Origin: an uncultured Porphyromonadaceae bacterium
GTDB taxonomy: Bacteria; Bacteroidota; Bacteroidia; Bacteroidales; Muribaculaceae
Length of the DNA: 64,000 bases
Assembly: GCA_900540205.1 (NCBI GenBank)
Contig: UQER01000016.1
Span: 4,376-68,375, forward strand
Direction of reading: 5' to 3'
Under the pieces are notes generated by a model. That model saw only the letters and a program-made list of their open reading frames with translations. It did not search any database and was not told the DNA's origin. The translations under genes and the position numbers were made by a program. Positions 53,060 through 62,154 of this stretch are shown one piece after another. How positions within the stretch are numbered: position 1 is the stretch's first letter; every line of letters starts with the position of its first letter.

Positions 53060-54505
53060 TCAATGTACAGGGGTGAGACCGAGCTGGTCGGCAGCGTAGC
53101 TGAGCATGAGGTTGCGTGCAGCCTCGTAGTCGTTGGGAATGACGCCGTCGAGAATGGCATTCTTAATGTGTTCCTTGATGAGGCCAATCTCCTTGCATTG
53201 TCCCAGTCCGAAAGTCTGCATGATTTCGTTGCCGTCGACGGGGGGCTGAAAGTTGCGTATGCGGTCGCGTTCCTCCAGTTCGGCCATCTTTTGCTTCACA
53301 AGCTCGTAGTTGGAGCGGAAGCGTTCCACTTTCATCTGGTTTTTCGACGTGATGTCGGCATTGCAGAGCAGCATGAGGTCGTCGATGTCGTCGCCTGCGT
53401 CGAACAGGAGGCGTCGCACGGCCGAATCCGTCACCTCGTCCTCAACCAGGGCGATGGGGCGCATGTGCAGGTCGACAAGCTTCTGAACGTATTTCATGTG
53501 CTCGTTCAGGGGGAGTTTCATGCGGCGGAATATACGCGGAATCATTTTGGCCCCCACTGCATTGTGGCCGTGGAAGGTCCATCCGGCGTGGTCGTCCCAC
53601 CGCTTGGTGACAGGTTTTGCTATGTCGTGGAGCAGAGCTGCCCACCGGAGCCATACGTTGTCGGTCTGTGCGGCCACGTTGTCGAGCACGGCGAGGGTGT
53701 GGAAAAAGTTGTCCTTGTGTCCCACACCTTTGCGCATCTCCACACCTTTGAGGGCGGCCAGTTCGGGGAATATGATTTTCAGCAGTCCGGAGCGGAAAAG
53801 CAGCATCCATCCCAGCGAGGGCCGGCGTGACTGCATGATTTTCATCAGCTCCACTGTCACCCGTTCATTGGATATGATGTTGATGCGTTGGGCGTTGCGT
53901 GTTATGGCCTGAAAGGTTTCCGGCACGATGTCAAATCCGAGTTGGGTGGCGAACCGGATGGCACGCATCATGCGCAGCGGGTCGTCGCTGAATGTCACAT
54001 CGGGGTCGAGCGGCGTTCGTATGAGCCGCTCCTTGAGGTCGGCCACTCCGTTGTAGAGGTCAATGAGCGTTCCGAAACGTTCGGCGTTGACGCACATGGC
54101 CATAGCGTTGATAGTGAAGTCACGGCGCGATATGTCATCGTTCAGGGTGCCGTCCTCCACTATCGGGTTGCGGCTTTCGCGGTGATACGATTCCTTGCGG
54201 GCGCCAACGAATTCAAGCTCCATGTCGTGCCGTTTCACCTGTGCCGTGCCGAAATTCTTGAATACCGACAGATGGCTCCCTTTCAGTTTCTTTGCAACGT
54301 TGCGGGCCACATCTATGCCGCTCCCTACGGTCACGAAGTCAACATCGGTGGATGGGCGTTGCAGCATGATGTCGCGTACGTAGCCGCCCACAACATAGCA
54401 TTCGCGGCCAAGTTCGTCGGCTGCTTCCCCTACCATGTGGAACACGGGAAGGTCGATAGCCTGTTTCAGTTGTTCGGGGTCTGTTATGGGGCTTATTGAT
54501 GGCAT
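53060..54505 (-). CDS. cca: CCA tRNA nucleotidyltransferase with HD domain
   Basis: Adds or repairs the CCA end of tRNA. 481 aa. The head is a class II nucleotidyltransferase: YVVGGYVRDIMLQRPSTDVDFVTVGSG, with acidic DVDF. RRDFTINAMAM follows, then the tRNA-binding helices (RMMRAIRFATQLGFDI). The HD phosphohydrolase part has LLHDIAKPVTKRWDDHAGWTFHGHNAVGAKM. The combined form is usual for Bacteroidota. Neighbours: M24 peptidase upstream (90 nt). Confidence 0.94.
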   Translation of the reverse strand: MPSISPITDPEQLKQAIDLPVFHMVGEAADELGRECYVVGGYVRDIMLQRPSTDVDFVTVGSGIDVARNVAKKLKGSHLSVFKNFGTAQVKRHDMELEFVGARKESYHRESRNPIVEDGTLNDDISRRDFTINAMAMCVNAERFGTLIDLYNGVADLKERLIRTPLDPDVTFSDDPLRMMRAIRFATQLGFDIVPETFQAITRNAQRINIISNERVTVELMKIMQSRRPSLGWMLLFRSGLLKIIFPELAALKGVEMRKGVGHKDNFFHTLAVLDNVAAQTDNVWLRWAALLHDIAKPVTKRWDDHAGWTFHGHNAVGAKMIPRIFRRMKLPLNEHMKYVQKLVDLHMRPIALVEDEVTDSAVRRLLFDAGDDIDDLMLLCNADITSKNQMKVERFRSNYELVKQKMAELEERDRIRNFQPPVDGNEIMQTFGLGQCKEIGLIKEHIKNAILDGVIPNDYEAARNLMLSYAADQLGLTPVH

Positions 54506-54595
54506 TTCTTATGGGCAGTGAGTTTAGTTCAATAATATCTGGATAGAGCGGGGCGCGGTGAGGTGCTCTGGTGGAGGGCGGCGGGAGGGTGAGTG

Positions 54596-55780
54596 TCACT
54601 CAAGCGTCCTGATTTCCTCCGGCGCGTTGGTGAGGCAATGTGCTCCCGAGTGGGTGATGACGTAGGTGTTTTCAATACCTACAGCCCCGGTGCCTGGAAT
54701 CACGAATTTCGGCTCGAGGGCTATCACATTGTTTGCTTCCAGGATGTGCTTGCTCCGTGGAGCGATTACCGGCAGTTCGTTGATCTCGATTCCCACTCCG
54801 TGGCCGATGAAGCCGGCATGCTGGCGGTGGCCCATGAAGTAGGCCTCCAGGCCGCGATCCTTCACCATGTCGAGGGCCTTTTCATAGAGTGCCTTGGCTT
54901 CCACGCCGGGAAGAGCTTCACGCTCGAACATGCGGCATATGTCGATTGAGCATTGATGGGCATCAATTGCCTCCTGAGGGAGGGAGCCTACGGCGAACAC
55001 GCGGGTCATGTCGGTCATATAGCCGGTGAAATTGCCGTTGAGGTCCACCATCACTGCGTTGTGTTCCTTTATCTCCTCGCCGGCTGCTCCGCCGGGGATG
55101 GAGGGGTTGAGTCCGCGTCCGCCCATAGCGAAATCGTAGGGCGCGGGCACATCGGCGTTTTTGCCGGTGAGCACGTTGCCCATGAATATCTCCATCGACT
55201 GTCCGGAGATGCGGAACATGCCCAGACAGCCTTCCAGTCGGCTCAGGCGTTCAATCTCAATCTGAAGTTCCACATCGGTCATGCCGGGGGTGTAAAGTCC
55301 GGGTATTTTCCGGTAGACCTCCTCGTGCTTGACGCCTGAGAGGCGGATCTGTTCAATCTCTTCGTCTGTCTTTACGGCGCGAGCTGTGCGCAGCAGTGCT
55401 GAGCAATCGGCAGTGGATGCTTCGGGGAACACCGCCTGCAGGCGTGTGGCCATGCTGTAGGGGAGGAGGTCGAACTCCAGTCCGAGTTTATGCGGCATCG
55501 GGTTGCCGAACGCCTCCAGATGTTCCGGGATGTTTTCAGGACGGTGGATGTAGGCCACGCGGTTGCCTTCAAGTTCTACGGGCCGGCGTATGAGCCACGC
55601 CGGTTGGCCTTCGGCGGGGATGTAGGCCATGCCGGCGAACACGCGTCCGCAAAGATAGAAGATATTGGCGTTGTCAGTGACCAGAATGGCGTCGAGATGT
55701 TGCGCACGTATCAGGGTCTGCACTTTTTGAAGTCTTTTGGCGGCTTCCTGCGGTGTGAGCAGAACAACATTCTCATTCAT
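54596..55780 (-). CDS. M24 aminopeptidase (Xaa-Pro peptidase-like)
   Basis: 394 aa cytosolic metallopeptidase. N-terminal creatinase-like domain at about 1-150 (LIRAQHLDAILVTDNANIFYLCGRV). The catalytic pita-bread fold carries metal ligands in VMVDLNGNFTGYMTDMTRVFAVG (two Asp), HRQHAGFIGHGVGIEINELPVI (His), and LEPKFVIPGTGAVGIENTYVI (two Glu). It degrades peptides with proline in the second position. No signal peptide. Precedes cca; gldH lies 118 nt upstream. Confidence 0.93.
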   Translation of the reverse strand: MNENVVLLTPQEAAKRLQKVQTLIRAQHLDAILVTDNANIFYLCGRVFAGMAYIPAEGQPAWLIRRPVELEGNRVAYIHRPENIPEHLEAFGNPMPHKLGLEFDLLPYSMATRLQAVFPEASTADCSALLRTARAVKTDEEIEQIRLSGVKHEEVYRKIPGLYTPGMTDVELQIEIERLSRLEGCLGMFRISGQSMEIFMGNVLTGKNADVPAPYDFAMGGRGLNPSIPGGAAGEEIKEHNAVMVDLNGNFTGYMTDMTRVFAVGSLPQEAIDAHQCSIDICRMFEREALPGVEAKALYEKALDMVKDRGLEAYFMGHRQHAGFIGHGVGIEINELPVIAPRSKHILEANNVIALEPKFVIPGTGAVGIENTYVITHSGAHCLTNAPEEIRTLE

Positions 55781-55898
55781 GACATGTGAAAATTAATCTA
55801 ATTATAAACCTTCAAATTGATATCAACAATGGATTTCCATAACGGATTTGATAAACATGGAAATACATCCGGACCATACACAGATATGTCCGAACTGT

Positions 55899-56372
55899 TT
55901 ACTTTATATCGGGAACAAAGAAGATGCCGAGTTGGTTGATGCCGCGGAGGGTGTCGCAGCGCATCATGTGGCGGATTTTAACTTCCGAGCCGGAGGCATG
56001 GAGCAATGTGGACACCGTGTCGGTGGTCTGAAACGAAGCTCCTATTCCTTTCCCGAGCCACCGTCCGTAGCGGTCGGAGAGCGGGATATTCACCGTATCG
56101 TGCTTGATGTTGCTGTTGTCGGAGAATTCCACCTCCACGCACACAGATGTGTATGGGTAATCGGCGGAATGCCGGAGGCCCACCACCAATGTGCCTCGGC
56201 ACAGCGAATCGGCATGCACGGGGGCATACGTTTCGATGTCGCGGTAGGTCCAGCCTGATTCAGGCAGACGGTGATACTCACTGTAGCTGTTGAGCACCTC
56301 GTCGCCGCATCCCGACGCCAGCAGCAACACTGCCGTCAGCAGGCTCGCTGTGAGTTTCCGGCGCGTGTTCAC
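55899..56372 (-). CDS. gldH: Gliding motility lipoprotein GldH
   Basis: 157 aa. A lipoprotein signal (LLLASGCGD) puts the Cys at about residue 22. YHRLPESGWTYRDIETY, LVVGLRHSADYPYTSVCVEVEF and RCDTLRGINQLGIFFVPD identify GldH. The family is needed for gliding in Flavobacterium, but conserved in non-gliding Bacteroidales, where its role is unclear. The start ATG overlaps the ricT stop by 4 nt (ATGA), so the two are coupled. Membership with ricT and rny is a Bacteroidota cluster. Confidence 0.9.
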   Translation of the reverse strand: MNTRRKLTASLLTAVLLLASGCGDEVLNSYSEYHRLPESGWTYRDIETYAPVHADSLCRGTLVVGLRHSADYPYTSVCVEVEFSDNSNIKHDTVNIPLSDRYGRWLGKGIGASFQTTDTVSTLLHASGSEVKIRHMMRCDTLRGINQLGIFFVPDIK

Positions 56373-57790
56373 GATTCTGGTGGTGTCGGTTTTTGTGGCT
56401 TGTTGTTGGGGCGGCGGTCGTTACGGCGGTTGTTGCGCGGGCGGTTCTCGCCCTGTTTCCGTTCGGGGCGCTGTTCCGGCCTCGGCTCTTTGGGCTCTTT
56501 GGGTTCGCCTTTGGCGGCTTTCTGTTCGGTGTCGGGCTGTTGCTGCCGGGCTTTCTTGTCCTGCTGGTTACCGTTGCCCTTGCGTTTCTTTTTCTTCTTG
56601 TCGAAGCGTGTCAGGGAGTCCTGACCGAGAATGTCGGCGTATTCCGAGGTTTTCTTCTCCTTCTCGTTTTCCTCCTTTAGCGACAGCGGCTTCTCTCCGT
56701 TCTTGTTGAGTTTGACCACATTCCAGGCTTCGGCAGCGGTGAGTGTTACCAGATTGGCGGGCACGTGCTTGTCGGTGGAATAGGTGATTTCGCCCTTGAA
56801 GATGTCGGATTTGAAGAAATAATATGTATTGTCGGCGGTTTCCAGCTTGATTTCTTTGCCGGGGAGCTTGCGTGAAGCCTCCACGTAGGCGTCAACCTCG
56901 AAATTCAGGCAGCACTTCAGTTTGGCACACTGGCCTGCAAGTTTCTGAGGGTTGAGCGATATGTCCTGAAAGCGTGCCGCGCCGGTGGAGACGCTTACGA
57001 AGTTGGTCATCCATGTAGTGCAGCACAGGGGGCGTCCGCAGGGGCCGATGCCGCCTATGCGGCCGGCTTCCTGACGTGCTCCGATCTGCTTCATCTCGAT
57101 GCGCACCTTGAAGGTCTCGGCGAGCACCTTGATGAGCTGGCGGAAGTCCACCCGCTCGTCGGCGATATAGTAGAATATGGCCTTGTTTCCGTCGCCCTGG
57201 TATTCCACATCGCCTATCTTCATGTTGAGCTGCAGGCTTGATGCTATTTTGCGGGCGCGGATCATGGTGTCGTTCTCGAGCGCCTTTGCTTTCTCGAAAC
57301 GTTCGAGGTCGGAGGCCTTGGCCTTGCGGAACACGCGGCGTTTTTCGGCATCTGGCTTGATGCCGGCCTTGCGCATCTGCAGGCGCACAAGCGCGCCGGT
57401 GAGCGACACCTGACCTATATCGTGGCCGGGAGCAGCCTCTACGGCCACCATGTCGCCCACTTGGAGCGGGATGTTGGCCGAATTGAGATAGAAGCCTTTG
57501 CGGGTGTTCTTGAACTGCACCTCCACCATGTCGTCGTCGGCATATCCGCCGGGGATATCCTCGAAGTAGTTGAAGCTGTGCAGTTTCGCCCGTACCTCAC
57601 ATGTGCCGCCGCAGGCTCCGCAACAGTTCCCCTTGCTATTGCCCGTGCCGCACCCTTTGCCCGGTTCCGTGGCTGACGGGCACGACGCGCAGACTCCCGC
57701 GTCTTCCTGGCGCCGGGTGCACCCTTCGCAGCCGGAGCCGCAGCAGGCTTTGGCCTGGCCGTCGTCGGTTTTACCGGATGTTTGTGACAT
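56369..57790 (-). CDS. PSP1 domain protein (RicT-like)
   Basis: 473 aa. The first 60 residues hold about 13 Cys (CCGSGCEGC, CASCPS, GNCCGACGGTC), a likely Fe-S or zinc region. The PSP1 core (about 75-330) shows FNYFEDIPGGYADDDMVEVQFKNTRKGFY, GIGPCGRPLCCTTW and LKCCLNFEVDAY. The tail (about 350-473) is a disordered lysine-, glutamine- and proline-rich stretch. In Bacillus, RicT works with RicA/RicF as an Fe-S complex controlling RNase Y. Here it directly follows rny, supporting a shared RNA-decay role. Confidence 0.9.
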   Translation of the reverse strand: MSQTSGKTDDGQAKACCGSGCEGCTRRQEDAGVCASCPSATEPGKGCGTGNSKGNCCGACGGTCEVRAKLHSFNYFEDIPGGYADDDMVEVQFKNTRKGFYLNSANIPLQVGDMVAVEAAPGHDIGQVSLTGALVRLQMRKAGIKPDAEKRRVFRKAKASDLERFEKAKALENDTMIRARKIASSLQLNMKIGDVEYQGDGNKAIFYYIADERVDFRQLIKVLAETFKVRIEMKQIGARQEAGRIGGIGPCGRPLCCTTWMTNFVSVSTGAARFQDISLNPQKLAGQCAKLKCCLNFEVDAYVEASRKLPGKEIKLETADNTYYFFKSDIFKGEITYSTDKHVPANLVTLTAAEAWNVVKLNKNGEKPLSLKEENEKEKKTSEYADILGQDSLTRFDKKKKKRKGNGNQQDKKARQQQPDTEQKAAKGEPKEPKEPRPEQRPERKQGENRPRNNRRNDRRPNNKPQKPTPPES

Positions 57791-57820
57791 GACAGTTGGG
57801 AATTAGGTTTGCGTAACGGA

Positions 57821-59362
57821 TCATTTTGCGAAGCTCACGGCGCGGGTCTCGCGGATTACGGTGATTTTCACCTGTCCGGGATATGTCATCTCGTCCTGGA
57901 TGCGTTTTGCTATTTCGTTTGAGAGGCTTTCGGTCTCGGCGTCGTCAATCTTGTCTGCGCCCACAATCACGCGAAGCTCACGGCCGGCCTGGATGGCGTA
58001 GGTCTTGATTACTCCGGGGTAGGAGAGGGCCAGCTGCTCAAGGTCGTTGAGGCGCTTGATGTATGCCTCGACAATCTCGCGGCGTGCGCCGGGACGTGCG
58101 CCTGAGATGGCATCGCACACCTGTACGATAGGCGCAAGCAGTGTGGTCTGTTCCACTTCGTCGTGGTGGGCGCCGATGGCGTTGCAGATTTCTGGTTTTT
58201 CCTTGCAACGTTCGGCAATCTTCATGCCGAGGATTGCGTGCGGCAGTTCGGGCTCTTCGTCGGGCACTTTACCTATGTCGTGCAGAAGGCCGGCACGGCG
58301 TGCTTTCTTGGGGTTGAGGCCAAGTTCAGAGGCCATGATGGCACAGAGGTTGGCCGTTTCACGGGCGTGCTGCAGGAGGTTCTGTCCGTAGCTTGAACGG
58401 TATTTCATCTTGCCGATCATGCGGATGAGGTCGGGGTGCAGTCCGTGGATACCGAGGTCGATGGCTGTGCGTTTGCCGGTTTCCACAATCTCTTCCTCAA
58501 TCTGCTTGCGCACTTTGTTCACCACCTCTTCGATGCGGGCGGGGTGGATGCGGCCGTCGGCCACAAGCTGATGTAGGGCGAGGCGGGCTATTTCGCGGCG
58601 AACGGGGTCGAAGCCGGAAAGCACGATGGCTTCGGGGGTGTCGTCGACGATGATTTCGATGCCGGTGGCAGCTTCGAGGGCGCGGATGTTGCGTCCCTCG
58701 CGGCCGATGATGCGTCCTTTGATTTCATCGGAATCGATGTGGAACACTGTCACGGAGTTTTCGATGGCTGCCTCGGTGGCCACGCGCTGGATGGTCTGCA
58801 CCACAATGCGTTTGGCCTCCTTGTTGGCTGTCATCTTGGCTTCGTCCATTATTTCGTTGACATACTGTGCGGCGGCTGTCTTTGCCTCATCGCGCAGCGA
58901 CTCGATAAGCTTTTCTTTCGCTTCTTCCGAGGAGAGACCGGAGATGTGCTCCAGGGTGTCCTGAGCCACACGCTTGAGGCGGTCGAGTTCCTCCTTGCGG
59001 TTTTCGATCACTGCCTCTTCGGCATTAAGGCGCTGGCGGGTGGCCTCAAGGTCGTTGCGCTGGCGCTGGTTCTCGCTCTGCTGCTGGTTGAGCTGCATTT
59101 CGCGCTGTTTCATTTTGGATTCCACCGACTGCACTTTCTGCAGGCGCTGTGTGGCCTGTTTCTCGGCTTCGTCCTTGATTTTGATGCCTTCCTCGCGGCC
59201 TTTGAGCAGCTCTTTCTGTCGGATTACTTCGGCTTCGCGGTTGGCTTCGTCGATTATCGCTTTGGCGCGGCTGCTGGCCATTGATTTCTGGATGGCCACG
59301 GTGACGAGCGAGCCTATGGCCAGCGCCACCACTGCAACTGCAAGATAGATTATTGGGTTCAT
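57821..59362 (-). CDS. rny: Ribonuclease Y
   Basis: Membrane-anchored endoribonuclease that starts mRNA decay. 513 aa. TM helix at about 3-25 ([22 protein letters not shown]), then a long coiled coil (about 30-190). KH domain: [33 protein letters not shown] domain: [24 protein letters not shown]. Upstream is a 6S-like RNA and zapA; downstream is ricT, 30 nt away. Confidence 0.96.
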   Translation of the reverse strand: MNPIIYLAVAVVALAIGSLVTVAIQKSMASSRAKAIIDEANREAEVIRQKELLKGREEGIKIKDEAEKQATQRLQKVQSVESKMKQREMQLNQQQSENQRQRNDLEATRQRLNAEEAVIENRKEELDRLKRVAQDTLEHISGLSSEEAKEKLIESLRDEAKTAAAQYVNEIMDEAKMTANKEAKRIVVQTIQRVATEAAIENSVTVFHIDSDEIKGRIIGREGRNIRALEAATGIEIIVDDTPEAIVLSGFDPVRREIARLALHQLVADGRIHPARIEEVVNKVRKQIEEEIVETGKRTAIDLGIHGLHPDLIRMIGKMKYRSSYGQNLLQHARETANLCAIMASELGLNPKKARRAGLLHDIGKVPDEEPELPHAILGMKIAERCKEKPEICNAIGAHHDEVEQTTLLAPIVQVCDAISGARPGARREIVEAYIKRLNDLEQLALSYPGVIKTYAIQAGRELRVIVGADKIDDAETESLSNEIAKRIQDEMTYPGQVKITVIRETRAVSFAK

Positions 59363-59465
59363 ATCAGTCCGGGTTATTGTCGTATGATGTTGTTAGTTGT
59401 TTTGGTTGTTCATTAGTGTCTGTTTCCGTTGCCGGATTATAAAAATTATAAAAAGGTCAGGGTAC

Positions 59466-59600
59466 AAAAAATGCGCCCCCGGACTCGGCTGGTGTGCCGC
59501 TGGTGCCCTGCATGGCACCGGCCTGATGATGGCCTTTGGTGCGTGTGCAGCGGTGGCAAGCGGCGCCTGCGTCTGTCCGTAGCGCGGGATTGCGTTCGGC
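59466..59600 (-). ncRNA. ssrS: 6S-like RNA between zapA and rny
   Basis: About 135 nt. A -7 box TATATTTG (59607-59614 on minus) is followed by an RNA that can fold on itself: 59575-59585 with 59473-59484 (closing stem GCGC/CGGAC with GTCCG/GCGC), GCCGCT/AGCGGC (59559-59564 with 59496-59501), and an apical hairpin GGTGCC-atgcag-GGCACC (59502-59519). Six T (59466-59471) end it. 6S RNA is next to zapA in E. coli, and the fold (long helix with a central unpaired bulge) fits. It is shorter than E. coli 6S (about 180 nt). I am not certain of identity. Confidence 0.6.
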
Positions 59601-59606
59601 GTTGTG

Positions 59607-59614
59607 CAAATATA
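59607..59614 (-). promoter_or_regulatory. -7 box for the 6S-like RNA
   Basis: CAAATATA on plus reads TATATTTG on minus, an exact -7 match placed just after the zapA stop. No TTTG at 19-21 nt is seen. Confidence 0.5.
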
Positions 59615-59619
59615 ACTGC

Positions 59620-59916
59620 CTATTCTTCGCCCATGTCGAGCAGAATCCGGTCGAGACTGCTTTCAAACGTGCTGATGGCTTCGTTGGTGTTCTTGAGCAC
59701 TTCCTCCTGGGTGAAGTAAAGCTCGGCGAACCTGAACGCCACCATGGCCAGCACTTCGGTTGCCGACCGGTTCTTGAATTTCGTGGACCACGATTTCCAG
59801 AGCCTGTTGACGTGGAATTCGGCCTTTCGTATCACCTCCTCGTCGGCCGGATTGATGGCCAGCGAGACTGGTGCCTGATTGGCTATGCGTATTGATATGG
59901 TCAGTTTATCATTCAT
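59620..59916 (-). CDS. zapA: Cell division protein ZapA
   Basis: FtsZ-ring associated protein. 98 aa from the ATG at 59914-59916 (MNDKLTISIRIANQAPVSL). The beta-hairpin N-terminal half (NPADEEVIRKAEFHVNRLW) and long C-terminal helix (LAMVAFRFAELYFTQEEVLKNTNEAISTFESSLDRIL) match ZapA. A GTG 9 nt upstream is less likely. Positioned between a coiled-coil gene and the 6S-like RNA. Confidence 0.88.
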   Translation of the reverse strand: MNDKLTISIRIANQAPVSLAINPADEEVIRKAEFHVNRLWKSWSTKFKNRSATEVLAMVAFRFAELYFTQEEVLKNTNEAISTFESSLDRILLDMGEE

Positions 59917-59953
59917 AGTGAACACACCGGCTTCGTCGCGGTCTTGTAGGGGA

Positions 59954-60247
59954 TTATTCGTTGAGGTCGGTGATGCACTTGTCGATTTCCCGCACTAATC
60001 GGGTAAGCAGTTCACGGGTGCTGTTCACATCGTTCCTGGTGGGGGCGATGGTAGTGGCGATCTTCAGAAAGTCGTTCTCCTGCTGCAGCCGGCCGTTTTC
60101 TTTTCTGAGTGTTTCAATCTCAGCCTGAAGTTCGGCAATCTGCGCCAGATCAGACTCGCGCCGCTGCAATAGGATGGTGTAGCGGTCGAGCAAAAGCTGC
60201 GTCTTGGTGTTGACGCGGTCGATTTTTTTTTGAAGCTCGCCGGCCAT
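59954..60247 (-). CDS. Coiled-coil protein next to zapA (ZapB-like)
   Basis: 97 aa from the ATG at 60247 (MAGELQKKIDRVNTKTQLLL); another ATG at 60253 is possible. Residues about 5-75 form heptad repeats (LAQIAELQAEIETLRKENGRLQQENDFLK). No other domain. Directly upstream of zapA with a 37-nt gap. By position and coiled-coil shape it resembles ZapB, which bundles FtsZ through ZapA. Sequence similarity is not proof; coiled coils match widely. Confidence 0.7.
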   Translation of the reverse strand: MAGELQKKIDRVNTKTQLLLDRYTILLQRRESDLAQIAELQAEIETLRKENGRLQQENDFLKIATTIAPTRNDVNSTRELLTRLVREIDKCITDLNE

Positions 60248-60289
60248 AAGCATTCATGAGGAATGGTTAACTGCTTATCCAAATTTCTA

Positions 60290-60297
60290 CAAAAGTA
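60290..60297 (-). promoter_or_regulatory. -7 box for the coiled-coil/zapA operon
   Basis: CAAAAGTA on plus reads TACTTTTG on minus, matching TAnnTTTG. The -33 is imperfect (GTTG with 23-nt spacing). Leader about 40 nt. Confidence 0.45.
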
Positions 60298-60344
60298 AGC
60301 ATTTTTTTTCAGAATGCCTGCAACTGACCCCTAAAAAAAGCGGA

Positions 60345-60782
60345 TTATGCGCGCCGGCTTCGTTTTGAAAAGGCTATCTGCCTGTTGTAGATAAAATTGC
60401 AAAGGGTATAGACGCACATGCCACCGAGTGTGGCCACACCGTAGCCCGAGAGTGTGAAGCCTTTGATGTCCCATTCCATGGCGCCAAGCGGGGTGTGCGA
60501 TGTGAGTGCCCATACAAACAGGAGCTGCAGCGAATAGCACCCGGCGAAGCCTGCGAGGAATTTCATGGCCTCGGCGCCGGTGCTCCCTTTCGACCGGAAC
60601 ACCCATGCCTTGTTCCAGATGAACGAGTTGGTCAGGCCGGCCACATAACCCAGGGCGTTCGACAGATAGGGGTTTAGTCCAAGCAACGATTTTGTGGTGA
60701 ATATCGCCACAAGAGTGACCATGGTGTTGATCATTCCGACGATGATGAACTTCAGGAATTCAATCTGTTTGGTGTGGTTCAT
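60345..60782 (-). CDS. GtrA-family membrane protein
   Basis: 145 aa, four hydrophobic helices. FLKFIIVGMINTMVTLVAIFTTKSLLGLNPYLSNALGYVAGLTNSFIWNKAWVF is the signature N-terminal block. These proteins are thought to flip undecaprenyl-phosphate-linked glucose or to act in cell-surface polysaccharide export. The start overlaps the TRIC-type channel gene upstream (ATGA), so the two are coupled. Confidence 0.88.
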   Translation of the reverse strand: MNHTKQIEFLKFIIVGMINTMVTLVAIFTTKSLLGLNPYLSNALGYVAGLTNSFIWNKAWVFRSKGSTGAEAMKFLAGFAGCYSLQLLFVWALTSHTPLGAMEWDIKGFTLSGYGVATLGGMCVYTLCNFIYNRQIAFSKRSRRA

Positions 60783-61429
60783 GGCTTGTGGCTGTGTTTT
60801 GTTTTGCGGTTCTCGGGAACATCGTAGGATAGCACCGGGAGCGACCAGTTCCAGCGCAGGGCGCAGGTGCGCAGTGAGATGACAATGATGGCGCAGGTGA
60901 GTTGCTGGGCTATCTCAGAACAGCCGAGTGCCCTGACACCCCAATAGGCAAGTCCTCCGGCAACGCAGGCTGTGGCGTAGATGTCCTTGCGGAAGAAGAG
61001 CGGTTCCTGGTTGATGAGGATGTCGCGCAGCACGCCTCCGAATGCACCGGTGATCATACCCATCACGATGGCCACCCACATGGGATAGCCCACGGCGAGC
61101 GATTTCTGGATGCCTATAACCACGAACAGTGCCAGTCCGAGCGTGTCGAACACGAACAGCATCTTGTTGTTGCTGACAAGCAGTTTACGGAACATGATGA
61201 CCACGGCAAGAGCCACGCCGGTGACGCCGAGATAGAACCATTGCTGCATCCAGAACACGTCGATGCCCAGCAGGAGATCGCGCAGGGTTCCGCCTCCGAT
61301 GGCTGTGACAAGGCCCACGGTGTAGGCTCCGAACCAGTCGAACCGGCGGTAAGCGGCCAGACGGATGCCGCTTATGGCAAAGGCGAATGTGCCTATTACT
61401 TCAATGATAAACAGGAATGTAGACTCCAC
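60779..61429 (-). CDS. TRIC-family cation channel (UPF0126)
   Basis: 216 aa with about six to seven TM helices. A duplicated motif, GLVTAIGGGTLRDLLLGI and GMITGAFGGVLRDILINQEPLFF, identifies the bacterial TRIC/UPF0126 family. Conducts monovalent cations in characterised members. The polar C-terminal tail (about 190-216) is not conserved. Coupled with gtrA; no direct functional link is evident. Confidence 0.9.
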   Translation of the reverse strand: MESTFLFIIEVIGTFAFAISGIRLAAYRRFDWFGAYTVGLVTAIGGGTLRDLLLGIDVFWMQQWFYLGVTGVALAVVIMFRKLLVSNNKMLFVFDTLGLALFVVIGIQKSLAVGYPMWVAIVMGMITGAFGGVLRDILINQEPLFFRKDIYATACVAGGLAYWGVRALGCSEIAQQLTCAIIVISLRTCALRWNWSLPVLSYDVPENRKTKHSHKP

Positions 61430-61464
61430 TTCAGGATAATCTGTTGTGACGGGGTGGCTGAGGG

Positions 61465-62154
61465 TTATTTGCCGCGTTTGTTTTCGGTGGTGCCGGAGGC
61501 TGATTTTGCGTTTTTGGAATAATAGCGGCAGACTTCGGTGAGGGTGCAGTTGAGGCAGTCGGGCCGACGGGCCTTGCAGGTGTAACGGCCGTGGAGTATG
61601 AGCCAGTGGTGGGCTTTGGGGATAATGTCCGCCGGGATGTGGCTCACGAGCGCCTTCTCTGTCTCATATGGTGTGCGGGCGTTGGTGGTCAGTCCGATAC
61701 GCTCCGACACGCGGAACACGTGGGTGTCAACGGCCATGGCAGCCTTGTTCCACACCACGGCCAGCATGACGTTGGCTGTCTTGCGGCCCACGCCGGGGAT
61801 GCGCATGAGGTCGTCGATGTTGTCGGGAATCTCTCCGCCGAACTCCTCGCAAATTGTGCGCGCCGCTCCCAGCAGCGAGCGGGTCTTGTTGTTGGGGTAT
61901 GACACCGATTTGATGTATTCGTAGACGGTCTCTTCGTTAGATGCCGCCAGGGTGGCCGCATCGGGAAACGCGGCGAACAGCGGCGGTGTGACCATGTTCA
62001 CGCGTTTGTCGGTGCACTGGGCCGACAGAATCACGGCCAGTAGCAGATGGAACGGAGTGTCGTATTTCAGCTCGGTCTGCGGCTCGGGGATGGCCTCGGA
62101 CAGCAGTTTGAGTGCGCGTTCGTAACGTTCTTTGACGGTCATGGTACGCGGCAT
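61465..62154 (-). CDS. nth: Endonuclease III
   Basis: Base-excision repair DNA glycosylase/AP lyase for oxidised pyrimidines. 229 aa. The HhH motif MRIPGVGRKTANVMLAVVWNKAAMAVDTHVFRVSERIGL contains the catalytic Lys and Asp. The [4Fe-4S] Cys cluster is CKARRPDCLNCTLTEVC (C-x6-C-x2-C-x5-C). Translation start overlaps the pheS stop (TGATG). Its C-terminal tail (NAKSASGTTENKRGK) is short and basic. Confidence 0.94.
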   Translation of the reverse strand: MPRTMTVKERYERALKLLSEAIPEPQTELKYDTPFHLLLAVILSAQCTDKRVNMVTPPLFAAFPDAATLAASNEETVYEYIKSVSYPNNKTRSLLGAARTICEEFGGEIPDNIDDLMRIPGVGRKTANVMLAVVWNKAAMAVDTHVFRVSERIGLTTNARTPYETEKALVSHIPADIIPKAHHWLILHGRYTCKARRPDCLNCTLTEVCRYYSKNAKSASGTTENKRGK

